NCBI GenBank assembly: GCA_007375925.1
Contig: VMFH01000043.1
Span: forward strand, 1 to 5,169
DNA length: 5,169 nt
Direction: 5' to 3'
Source of the DNA: Parcubacteria group bacterium Gr01-1014_72
Lineage (GTDB): Bacteria > Patescibacteriota > Minisyncoccia > Phycocordibacterales > VMFH01
Shown here: positions 1 through 4,982 of the stretch, one piece after another
Layout of the letters: each line of letters begins with the position of its first letter
Numbering within the stretch: position 1 is the first letter of the stretch
Program-made: the position numbers and the translations under genes
The notes under the pieces: model-generated
The model's input: only the letters and a program-made list of their open reading frames with translations
What the model was told of the DNA's origin: nothing
The model's database searches: none

Positions 1-1
1 G

Positions 2-3000
2 TACTCAAACGAGAATTTTTTTAGTAGGGATAGTATTGGGGGCGGAACTTTCCACTATAAAGAACCGTCTGTGAAAGAGTATATAGATGGTTATGGTTAT
101 ACTGTCGATTTTCTTTCAAACGAGAGGGTTAAGTTAGTTAAAAAAATCATAGTGGAAGATGGTTTAGTAGAATTAGTTCTAGTGGATGAACGGATCAATG
201 ATTCTTCCATCCTCTCCTCCTACTTCGACCGGCTTTCGCGGCAGGTAATACCGGTTGGAGCGGGAGTCATTGACCTCTTCTTCAAAGAAGCCGAGGCGGC
301 GCGGCGGGAGTATGAAGCTACCCAAGCCCTGCGACGCGAGGAGGAGACGGCGAAAGCGAGCGCACTCGTTGAAAGTTTGCAGAAGAAGAGCACGCTCGGA
401 GAAATTTTCTACGGGTTTGGCGCTCTTGCGGGCAATACCAGCCGCGGTGTCGCGGGTGCCGTAGCGAGGGCCGGTTCGGGTCTTGTGAGCGGCGCGCGGC
501 GGCTTGCGCAGGACGTCCGCACTCTCGCCTCAATCGGGACCTTTTCCGCAGGCACCGTCGGAACGATAGCGACGGAAGAGGTCAAGGAAACGGGCGGCGC
601 AATCATCACCTTCGTTCAGAAAAGTCCGTCCCCTCCGGCGCTCCTCGTCGGTCCGGGAGCATCGCTAGGACTCCGTGGAGGGGCAGGGGAAGTGCAGACA
701 AGCGCTTCACCAGCCACTCGCGATGAGACGCCCCTTCCTGCGCCCCCTCCTATTTTCTCTCTGCTTCCGGCGGCTCCTGTGCCCCAACCACCCCCGCCGC
801 CGCCAGGCTTCGGCGGCGGCGGGGGAGCGCCGGTTCCCCGAGCGGAAGAAAATCAAAATGCCGTAGCCCCTCCTTCACCGTCGCCTTCGCCTCCGGCGCT
901 TGACACGACCCCTCCCGTCGCTCCAAACATAACCTCACCTTCTGATTTTTCCGCGACCTTCACGAATCCACTCATTACATTCCGAGGTACGGCGGAGCCC
1001 TCCGCGCGCATCGGCACCGACCTCTCCGCCGCAACGACGACCGCCGACGGGAGTGGCACATGGTCGCTCCCGCTCTCTTTTCCGCAAGGTACGACCACAG
1101 TTCAGTTTTTTGCTTCTGATGCGGCGAACAACCGGTCGCCCGCGACAACGACGACGCTCTTTGTTGATTCGGCGTTGCCGGATGTCACCCTCTCCATCGC
1201 GGAGTGCACTGCGTCGCTCGTCGGCGCGGGATGCCTTCTTACGGCACCGACACTTTCCTTCTCGTGGAGTTCGTCTGCGGCGGATGTCTCGCACTTTATT
1301 TTTTCGCAGAACAACGTTTCTACGACGACCGCCGCGACGACGACCGCGCTCGCCGGCCTCTCCGACGGCGTTTATGAATTTTCCATCCGCGCGGTGGACC
1401 GCGCGGGGAACGAATCCCCCGCGGCGACGCAGAGGGTTGAGATCGCGCGATCCCCCATCGTCATCAACGAGATCGCCTGGAACGGCAGTCCCGCTTCGCC
1501 GTCGGACGAGTGGATTGAGCTCCACAATCGAACGGGGAGCGACATTCCGCTTGACGGATGGACGCTCTATGCAGACGACTTCTCGCCATACCTCCCGCTC
1601 TCCGGCTCCATTCCCGCGCAAGGGTTCTATCTCATTGAACGAAAAAACTCTTCTGATTCCGACGAGGCGACACAATCTCCGGTCATCGGTATTCCTGCCG
1701 ACCTCTGGACGAGTTTTGGTGTCGGACTCAAAAACAGCGGCGAGCGACTCCTCCTCGTCCGCGCTCGCGCGGGCACCGCGACGACCACCGTTGACGAAGT
1801 GCCGCAATGCGTACGCTGGTGCGGGTACGGCGACGATCCCTCCCGCGCCTTTTCCATGGAACGCATTAGTCCTCGAAGGGCGGGGACCGATCTTGAGAAC
1901 TGGCGTTCCGGAAGCGTGCATGTCCGCGTCGGCACCGACGTTTCGGGAACCCCCCTCAGCGCCACGCCGAAGCGGCGGAACGCCGCGAACCACCTCCTGA
2001 GTACGAGCACGAGCATTGCCGCAAACATCACACTCCTTGCATCGGAGAGCCCCTACTTCGCGGATGCGCCCTTCACCATTCAGCCGGGTGTGATGCTCTC
2101 CATTGAGCCGGGTGTTACCGTCAAATTTGCCGGAGGGGGGAATATCACTTCGTATGGAGATATTGTCGCTTCGGGGCGCGCCGATGCCCCCATCGTCTTC
2201 ACCTCAATCTATGACGATGCGCACGGCGGTGATCTCAACGGCGACAGCGGCGCTACGGTGCCGCAGGCAGGAGACTGGTCACGCATTTTTCTGAACGGGG
2301 CGAGTGCGGCGTCGCGTTTTGAGTACAGCACATTTCGTTATGGCGGGCGATATTTTCTCGGTTCGCCTGAGCCTGTCGGGACGCTCCTCATTTCAGGGTT
2401 TTCTCCGTCATCACTCTCTCATCTCGTGTTTGAGTTCTCAAAAACAAACGGCATTAATCTCGTCCACTCCTCCTCTACGGTGTCGGACTCGGCATTTCGC
2501 GACAACGCAGTCGGGGCGGCGGGCAGCTACGGTGCGGTTGCCTTCGGCGGCGCGCCGACCATAGAGGCAAACTCATTTGAGCGAAACGGCGGCGGCATGT
2601 ACATAAGCGACTCAAATGCCAGAGTGAGTGGGAACACCTTTACCGGAAACGGCGAGGCCATCCGGTACCGAGGCGGGTCAGGCGGGCACGTGGCGGGCAA
2701 CGGCGGGAGCGGCAACGGGAAGAACAGCATCCTCATCGGCGGTCTTGCTCTGGATGGAAACGCGACAACGACGCTTTCGGCGAATGTTCTCCCGTATGTT
2801 GTTGATGATGTGTCGATACACTTTGGCGCTAACGCCGCACTCATTCTTGAGGAAGGAGTCGTACTCAAAATCAGTCGCGAGCGCGTTGTGGTGAATGGAC
2901 ACCTTGAGGTGCGAGGGAGCGCTAGTGCACCTGTTATCGTAACAAACATCTCTGATGATTCTGATGGTACGGATGTAGTGGGAGACGGACCAAGCATGGG

Positions 3001-3244
3001 TATGCTCACGGGCGATCAAGGTATTTATCTGGAATTGGGTTCTACGTCAATCGTGCGCAATGCCGTTATTCGTTGGATGCGGCGCGGCCTCTCCTACACA
3101 ATTGATTCCCCGATTGATATTGCAAACGTCTCTTTTGAGAACAACGAGGTTGGCATCCTCGCCCCCGCCGGTACGCCGATCGTCGGAGCGACGAACATCA
3201 TATTCAGCAACAACGCCGCCACGAGCACGATTCCGTTGCCTTGA
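2..3244 (+). CDS. Large modular surface/adhesion-type protein with Ig-like, LTD and beta-helix segments (5' partial)
   Basis: The frame is open from position 2 to a TGA at 3242-3244. GTG at 71 is the first plausible start, but no Shine-Dalgarno precedes it and the 23 upstream codons are also open, so I treat the gene as 5' truncated. Residues are numbered from GTG 71. Residues 1-65 are mixed, and 66-106 are Glu/Arg/Ala-rich and probably coiled coil. Residues 107-185 are Ala/Gly-rich. Residues 219-290 form a Pro/Gly-rich linker with PPPPPP and GGGGG. Two Ig/FN3-like modules lie at about 277-366 and 368-460; the second has the typical VDRAGNES end. An LTD-type domain spans about 461-580 (VINEIAWNGS, DEWIELHN, LDGWTLY), followed by SMERISP and GTDLENW. 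From about 643 to the end it is beta-helix-like, with repeated IEPGVTVKF, APIVFTS and GNTFTGN-type turns. I see no LPXTG motif or C-terminal membrane helix. It is probably exported and displayed on the cell surface; its ligand is unknown. Confidence 0.85.
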   Translation, partial: YSNENFFSRDSIGGGTFHYKEPSVKEYIDGYGYTVDFLSNERVKLVKKIIVEDGLVELVLVDERINDSSILSSYFDRLSRQVIPVGAGVIDLFFKEAEAARREYEATQALRREEETAKASALVESLQKKSTLGEIFYGFGALAGNTSRGVAGAVARAGSGLVSGARRLAQDVRTLASIGTFSAGTVGTIATEEVKETGGAIITFVQKSPSPPALLVGPGASLGLRGGAGEVQTSASPATRDETPLPAPPPIFSLLPAAPVPQPPPPPPGFGGGGGAPVPRAEENQNAVAPPSPSPSPPALDTTPPVAPNITSPSDFSATFTNPLITFRGTAEPSARIGTDLSAATTTADGSGTWSLPLSFPQGTTTVQFFASDAANNRSPATTTTLFVDSALPDVTLSIAECTASLVGAGCLLTAPTLSFSWSSSAADVSHFIFSQNNVSTTTAATTTALAGLSDGVYEFSIRAVDRAGNESPAATQRVEIARSPIVINEIAWNGSPASPSDEWIELHNRTGSDIPLDGWTLYADDFSPYLPLSGSIPAQGFYLIERKNSSDSDEATQSPVIGIPADLWTSFGVGLKNSGERLLLVRARAGTATTTVDEVPQCVRWCGYGDDPSRAFSMERISPRRAGTDLENWRSGSVHVRVGTDVSGTPLSATPKRRNAANHLLSTSTSIAANITLLASESPYFADAPFTIQPGVMLSIEPGVTVKFAGGGNITSYGDIVASGRADAPIVFTSIYDDAHGGDLNGDSGATVPQAGDWSRIFLNGASAASRFEYSTFRYGGRYFLGSPEPVGTLLISGFSPSSLSHLVFEFSKTNGINLVHSSSTVSDSAFRDNAVGAAGSYGAVAFGGAPTIEANSFERNGGGMYISDSNARVSGNTFTGNGEAIRYRGGSGGHVAGNGGSGNGKNSILIGGLALDGNATTTLSANVLPYVVDDVSIHFGANAALILEEGVVLKISRERVVVNGHLEVRGSASAPVIVTNISDDSDGTDVVGDGPSMGMLTGDQGIYLELGSTSIVRNAVIRWMRRGLSYTIDSPIDIANVSFENNEVGILAPAGTPIVGATNIIFSNNAATSTIPLP
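791..825. repeat. Perfect 14-bp GC inverted repeat inside the Pro/Gly linker
   Basis: The arm CCCCCGCCGCCGCC (791-804) is perfectly complementary to GGCGGCGGCGGGGG (812-825), with a 7-base loop. The left arm encodes the proline run and the right arm the glycine run, because CCN and GGN codons are reverse complements of each other. In DNA or mRNA this would form a very stable hairpin in the middle of the coding region. Confidence 0.9.
2048..2347 (+). repeat. Beta-helix internal repeat, copy A (residues 660-759)
   Basis: This is a 100-residue unit that aligns with residues 907-1006 almost without gaps. It runs from a PY..D start, through IEPGVTVKF, a G-D-I-V-A-S-G strand and APIVFTS, to an Asp-rich loop with DD, GGD and NGD, and ends at RYGG. 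The pattern is that of a right-handed parallel beta-helix segment, and the Asp-rich loop could bind calcium. The second copy shows the same landmarks in the same order. Confidence 0.75.
2789..3088 (+). repeat. Beta-helix internal repeat, copy B (residues 907-1006)
   Basis: This is the second 100-residue unit matching residues 660-759. The landmarks are PY..D, LEEGVVLKI, G-H-L-E-V-R-G, APVIVTN, then DD, GTD and VGDG. By eye roughly 30 percent of positions are identical, so this is an old internal duplication, not a recent one. Short beta-helix turns separate the two copies. Confidence 0.75.
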
Positions 3245-3292
3245 CCCCCTTGACGAAGCTTGATAGGGTAAGAATGTAAGGCTTCAAAGACC

Positions 3293-3410
3293 GCAGGCAT
3301 AGAAAGTGCAAAGTGTAAATCTCAAAATGAAAAATTGAGGTATCCCGCAAGGCGGGATTCAATAATTTTGAACTTTGATTTTTACATTTTCATTTTCTTA
3401 TAGGTCCTGC
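3293..3410. repeat. Long imperfect palindrome with GC-rich core
   Basis: The core is a perfect 7-bp stem, ATCCCGC (3342-3348) and GCGGGAT (3352-3358), around an AAG loop. It is flanked by AT-rich arms that remain complementary with small gaps out to GCAGG (3293-3297) and CCTGC (3406-3410). The left arm contains AAAGTGTAAA (3310-3319), which recurs in the palindrome after rplJ. As RNA it would fold into one long hairpin and could end the transcript of the upstream surface-protein gene, although no clean U-tract follows the core. It may instead be a non-autonomous, MITE-like dispersed repeat. It accounts for most of the first half of the 366-base spacer. Confidence 0.7.
3375..3404 (+). promoter_or_regulatory. 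Candidate promoter for the rplJL leader
   Basis: TTGATT (3375-3380) and TATAGG (3399-3404) are 18 bases apart, in AT-rich DNA just before the structured leader. Transcription would then start near 3411, shortly ahead of the leader stem at 3425. The -10 match is poor because it lacks the final T, and the site lies in the right arm of the palindrome, so this is a position-based guess. Confidence 0.3.
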
Positions 3411-3424
3411 GCAGAGGTCGATTC

Positions 3425-3529
3425 CCCGCCCAACTTTGTCACTGTCAACGAACTGTGTGAAATGAGATATGTAGCTCATGTATACATTGATTCAGTTATG
3501 TTCGGGTGTTAGCGACAAAGTTGAGCGGG
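3425..3529 (+). promoter_or_regulatory. Putative L10-type leader RNA of rplJL
   Basis: CCCGC-C-CAACTTTGTC (3425-3440) pairs with GACAAAGTTG-A-GCGGG (3514-3529). This gives a 16-position stem with a single C/A mismatch, closing a 73-base internal region. Inside, AACTG (3451-3455) can pair with CAGTT (3493-3497), and ATGAG (3462-3466) with CTCAT (3475-3479); CGAAC (3449-3453) with GTTCG (3500-3504) is an alternative. In several bacteria the L10(L12)4 complex binds such a structured leader ahead of rplJ and represses its own synthesis. Location and architecture fit this role, but I cannot confirm the conserved L10-binding sequence by eye. Confidence 0.6.
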
Positions 3530-3534
3530 CTCTC

Positions 3535-3556
3535 GAAGCCGTTACGCGGCTTTTTT
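3535..3556 (+). terminator. Intrinsic terminator or attenuator upstream of rplJ
   Basis: AAGCCG (3536-3541) pairs with CGGCTT (3547-3552) around a TTACG loop, and the stem runs into six T's (3551-3556). It lies six bases after the closing stem of the leader and about 55 bases before the rplJ start. A terminator between a structured leader and its gene suggests attenuation. GGCT (3528-3531) can also pair with AGCC (3537-3540), an alternative fold that would disrupt the terminator and that overlaps the leader stem by two bases. Confidence 0.7.
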
Positions 3557-3558
3557 CT

Positions 3559-3572
3559 TGCCCCTCCGGGCA
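3559..3572 (+). other. Small hairpin between attenuator and rplJ
   Basis: TGCCC (3559-3563) pairs with GGGCA (3568-3572) around a CTCC loop. It directly follows the U-tract and directly precedes the heptamer repeats, so on any read-through transcript it would be part of the rplJ 5' untranslated region. No function can be assigned. Confidence 0.45.
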
Positions 3573-3606
3573 GACTAAAGACTAAGGACTAATAACTAAA
3601 GACTAT
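3572..3606. repeat. Five tandem 7-bp repeats before rplJ
   Basis: The units are AGACTAA, AGACTAA, GGACTAA, TAACTAA and AGACTAT, in perfect 7-base register, ending four bases before the rplJ GTG. Translation in the rplJ frame is blocked by TAA at 3593-3595, so the repeat is not coding in that frame. It occupies the place where a Shine-Dalgarno would normally be found. Confidence 0.85.
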
Positions 3607-3610
3607 TTTC

Positions 3611-4123
3611 GTGGCTATTACCAAACAAAAAAAGACAGAGATTCTAGAGAAGCTCCAGACAATTTTTAAGGAAGCGAGGTCGCTCGCCTTCGTGAGCTTC
3701 AAAGGGCTTACGGTAGCTGAAGCGATGACGCTTCGGCGCACGCTTCGTAGCGCGAAAGTTGGCTACTTTGTCGCCAAGAAGACGCTCATGCGTCTCGCGG
3801 CGGGAAAGGCCGGATACGCGGGCGAGGTGCCCGAACTCCCGGGGGAGATCGCGATTGCCCACAGCCCTGATGACGGACTCGCCGGCCTCCGCGAGATTTG
3901 GGGAGTACAGAAGAAACTTGGCGAGAAGATTGCGCTCGTCGGCGGGCTCTTTGAGGGCGCGCTCATTAGCAAGGAGCGGGCAACGACACTCGCGTCCATT
4001 CCGCCGCGGGAAGTGCTCCTCGCGCAGTTCGTCAACCTTATTAACTCTCCCATACAAAGATTCGCTATCGTAGTGGGACAGTATGCGGAGAAGCGCGGCG
4101 GTGAGAGTCAAATTAAAAATTAA
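3611..4123 (+). CDS. rplJ: 50S ribosomal protein L10
   Basis: This is the base protein of the ribosomal stalk. It binds 23S rRNA near the GTPase-associated centre, and its C-terminal helix carries L7/L12 dimers that recruit translation factors. The 170-residue length is normal for the family. The start MAITKQKKTEIL is typical. The N-terminal rRNA-binding domain holds VSFKGLTVAEAMTLRRTL (28-45) and VAKKTLMRLA (54-63). The end of the globular region has PPREVLLAQFVNLINSPIQR (131-150). The GTG start at 3611 is preferred because it gives the family N-terminus and an in-frame TAA lies at 3593-3595. No Shine-Dalgarno is visible. The last residues (SQIKN) and the stop lie in the left arm of an AT-rich palindrome. 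The leader RNA and attenuator upstream suggest L10 autoregulation. rplL follows after 92 bases. Confidence 0.96.
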   Translation: MAITKQKKTEILEKLQTIFKEARSLAFVSFKGLTVAEAMTLRRTLRSAKVGYFVAKKTLMRLAAGKAGYAGEVPELPGEIAIAHSPDDGLAGLREIWGVQKKLGEKIALVGGLFEGALISKERATTLASIPPREVLLAQFVNLINSPIQRFAIVVGQYAEKRGGESQIKN

Positions 4124-4212
4124 AAAGTAAAAGTGTAAAGTGACAATGTAAAATTAAAAATTTTAGATTTTGGACTGTAATTTTGCATTTTTATTTACAT
4201 TTTTAATTTATA
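4109..4212. repeat. AT-rich imperfect palindrome spanning the rplJ end and the rplJ-rplL gap
   Basis: The left arm, about 4109-4145, matches the reverse complement of about 4174-4211 with few mismatches: AAATTAAAAAT, AAA, TAAAA, TG, AAA and ACA recur in the same order. It contains AAAGTGTAAA (4130-4139), also present in the palindrome at 3293-3410, and both right arms carry TTACATTTT, so the two are probably one family. It supplies the last codons and stop of rplJ and fills the intergenic gap, ending four bases before the rplL ATG. On a bicistronic mRNA it would form a long A-U hairpin and could tune the L10:L12 ratio; that role is inference. Confidence 0.65.
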
Positions 4213-4215
4213 TTT

Positions 4216-4629
4216 ATGTCAGACGAAACAAAAACAGCAGATGCGCCGGTGGAAGTGCCGGCGAAGTTCAAGTCAATCGTGGAAGCGATTGAGCAAATGT
4301 CGGTTGTAGACCTCAATGATCTCGTGAAATTGCTTGAGAAGAAGTTCGGTGTGTCGGCGGCAGCCCCGACGCTTGCGGTCGGGGCTCCGACTCCGGGGGG
4401 CGTCGGAGCAGAGGAGAAATCAACCTTCACAGTGGAGCTTACCGAGAGCGGACCAAACAAGATTGCGGTCATCAAGATCGTGAAGGAAGTATTGGCGCTT
4501 GGACTCAAGGAAGCGAAGGATATCGTAGACGGCGCACCGAAGGTCCTCAAGGAAGGTCTCAAGAAAGCGGAGGCGGAAGAGTTACAAAAGAAAATCCAGG
4601 AAGCAGGCGGAAAGGTAACATTGAAATAG
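4216..4629 (+). CDS. rplL: 50S ribosomal protein L7/L12
   Basis: This is the mobile stalk protein that binds L10 as dimers and stimulates GTP hydrolysis by EF-Tu, EF-G and other translation GTPases. It has 137 residues, somewhat longer than the usual 120-130 because of about 15 acidic/Pro residues before the fold. The N-terminal dimerisation domain is about 18-48 (FKSIVEAIEQMSVVDLNDLV...KKFGV). A short Ala/Pro/Gly hinge covers about 49-65. The C-terminal domain is about 66-137, with the conserved PNKIAVIKIVKEV (80-92), GLKEAKDIVD (96-105) and the end GGKVTLK. The ATG at 4216 is preceded only by AT-rich sequence without a Shine-Dalgarno. rplJ lies directly upstream. Downstream, instead of rpoB, come an inverted-repeat element and a decayed copy of this gene's 3' end. 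Confidence 0.97.
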   Translation: MSDETKTADAPVEVPAKFKSIVEAIEQMSVVDLNDLVKLLEKKFGVSAAAPTLAVGAPTPGGVGAEEKSTFTVELTESGPNKIAVIKIVKEVLALGLKEAKDIVDGAPKVLKEGLKKAEAEELQKKIQEAGGKVTLK

Positions 4630-4658
4630 TTCCCCTTACTCATCATCAGAGCCGAAGT

Positions 4659-4745
4659 CCCGCACCAATCCGGTTGAGCGCGTGGGCCGAATAGGCCTCA
4701 CCCTCTTTGGGCGAAGCGCGAAACCACACTGGGATTGGTGCTGGG
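4659..4745. repeat. Inverted-repeat element of about 87 bp after rplL
   Basis: The arms GCACCAATCC (4662-4671) and GGATTGGTGC (4732-4741) are perfectly complementary. They extend outward by CCC (4659-4661) and GGG (4743-4745) with one bulged T. Inside, GGTT (4672-4675) faces AACC (4722-4725), CGCG (4679-4682) faces CGCG (4717-4720), and GGCC (4685-4688) can pair with GGCC (4694-4697) around GAATA. The element is more GC-rich than the other spacers and lies between rplL and the rplL remnant. It could be a MITE-like insertion or a structured 3' UTR element. I see no transposase and no clear target duplication. Confidence 0.6.
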
Positions 4746-4808
4746 AAGGAGGCGTAGAAGCTCAAGAAAGATATTGAAACGGTGGAAGGGAAAGTGACAC
4801 TCAAATAA
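4746..4808 (+). pseudogene. Decayed remnant of an rplL 3' end
   Basis: Translated from 4746 the sequence reads KEA, a TAG stop, then KLKKDIETVEGKVTLK and TAA. Aligned without gaps to L7/L12 residues 118-137, eleven of twenty positions are identical (E119, A120, L123, K125, I127, G132 and the final KVTLK). The TAG occupies the place of a Glu codon (GAA in rplL), a one- or two-base change. Both copies end at the same residue. KVTLK is spelled with different codons in the two copies, so this is not a fresh tandem duplication but a diverged copy. No homology is visible upstream of about 4745, where the inverted-repeat element begins. It is too short to encode a functional protein. Confidence 0.72.
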
Positions 4809-4815
4809 TACAAAC

Positions 4816-4842
4816 GCAATGCCGCCGAAAGGCGGCATCTGC
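4816..4842 (+). terminator. GAAA-tetraloop hairpin ending the rplJL unit
   Basis: ATGCCGCC (4819-4826) and GGCGGCAT (4831-4838) form a perfect 8-bp stem closed by a GAAA tetraloop. GCA (4816-4818) and TGC (4840-4842) extend it past one bulged C. It sits just after the rplL remnant and before the next promoter, where a terminator is expected. Only a weak mixed AT stretch (ATTATATT) follows, not a U-tract, so it may instead protect the mRNA 3' end. Confidence 0.55.
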
Positions 4843-4868
4843 ATTATATTGCAATTCAAAACTATACT

Positions 4869-4911
4869 GGGGTCAACTCGCACGTTTTTCAGTCAGTGCT
4901 AGAATGACCCC
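4869..4911. promoter_or_regulatory. Inverted repeat bracketing the promoter, possible operator
   Basis: GGGGTCA (4869-4875) and TGACCCC (4905-4911) are perfect 7-bp inverted arms 29 bases apart. They enclose the extended -10 motif, with the right arm covering its last base and the start region. Such placement suits a looping or dimer-binding repressor. It could also be a weak stem-loop. The function is inferred only from position. Confidence 0.4.
4897..4905 (+). promoter_or_regulatory. Extended -10 promoter for the winged-helix gene
   Basis: TGCTAGAAT matches the extended -10 pattern TGnTAtAAT at all but one position. No good -35 box lies at 17 bases, which extended -10 promoters tolerate. 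Transcription would start near 4912, leaving a 5' untranslated region of about 70 bases that contains the nonamer repeats. The site is on the coding strand of the gene at 4983. Confidence 0.55.
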
Positions 4912-4941
4912 ACCTCAAAAGTTGAAACACTTTATCCCCCT

Positions 4942-4976
4942 ATTCGTATCATTGGTACAATTCGTATATTCGTATC
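4942..4976. repeat. Four tandem ATTCGTATC-type repeats before the winged-helix gene
   Basis: The units are ATTCGTATC (4942-4950), ATTGGTACA (4951-4959), ATTCGTAT (4960-4967) and ATTCGTATC (4968-4976), ending six bases before the ATG at 4983. Three carry an exact ATTCGTAT. They lie in the predicted 5' untranslated region and replace any Shine-Dalgarno. They could be binding sites for the downstream DNA-binding protein or a translation-related spacer. Confidence 0.85.
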
Positions 4977-4982
4977 GCTACA

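Noticed and set aside
935..1993. Long open frame on the minus strand (352 codons) opposite the surface-protein gene
   Set aside because: It is Arg/Gly-rich low-complexity sequence, the typical shadow of GC-rich coding on the other strand, and has no recognisable domain.
1053..2000. A 315-codon + strand frame overlapping the surface-protein gene
   Set aside because: It is extremely Arg/Ser/Pro-rich with no fold pattern, and the overlapping frame has clear Ig-like and LTD motifs.
3242..3270. Recoded TGA (glycine or tryptophan) extending the surface protein
   Set aside because: Further in-frame TGA and TAA codons follow at once and the sequence turns into a palindromic spacer, so TGA is a normal stop here.
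3425..3530. Possible tRNA or other classical RNA gene in the rplJ leader
   Set aside because: The long closing stem is not an acceptor stem, and there is no cloverleaf, T-loop sequence or CCA-like end; the position favours a leader RNA.
3572..3606. CRISPR-like or origin-type iterons
   Set aside because: The units are only seven bases and contiguous without spacers, so no CRISPR array; no replication gene is nearby.
3644..4111. Antisense open frame across rplJ
   Set aside because: It mirrors the coding strand of a certain L10 gene and resembles no known protein.
4203..4646. Antisense open frame across rplL
   Set aside because: It is a Ser/Phe-rich shadow of a certain L7/L12 gene.
4636..4766. 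Short minus-strand reading frame ending in an acidic tail (RDFGSDDE)
   Set aside because: It looks protein-like at its end but has no start codon, is about 41 codons long, and coincides with the inverted-repeat element; coding cannot be supported.
4698..4883. Minus-strand 61-codon frame over the rplL remnant and hairpin
   Set aside because: It crosses the terminator-like hairpin and the remnant and has no recognisable features.
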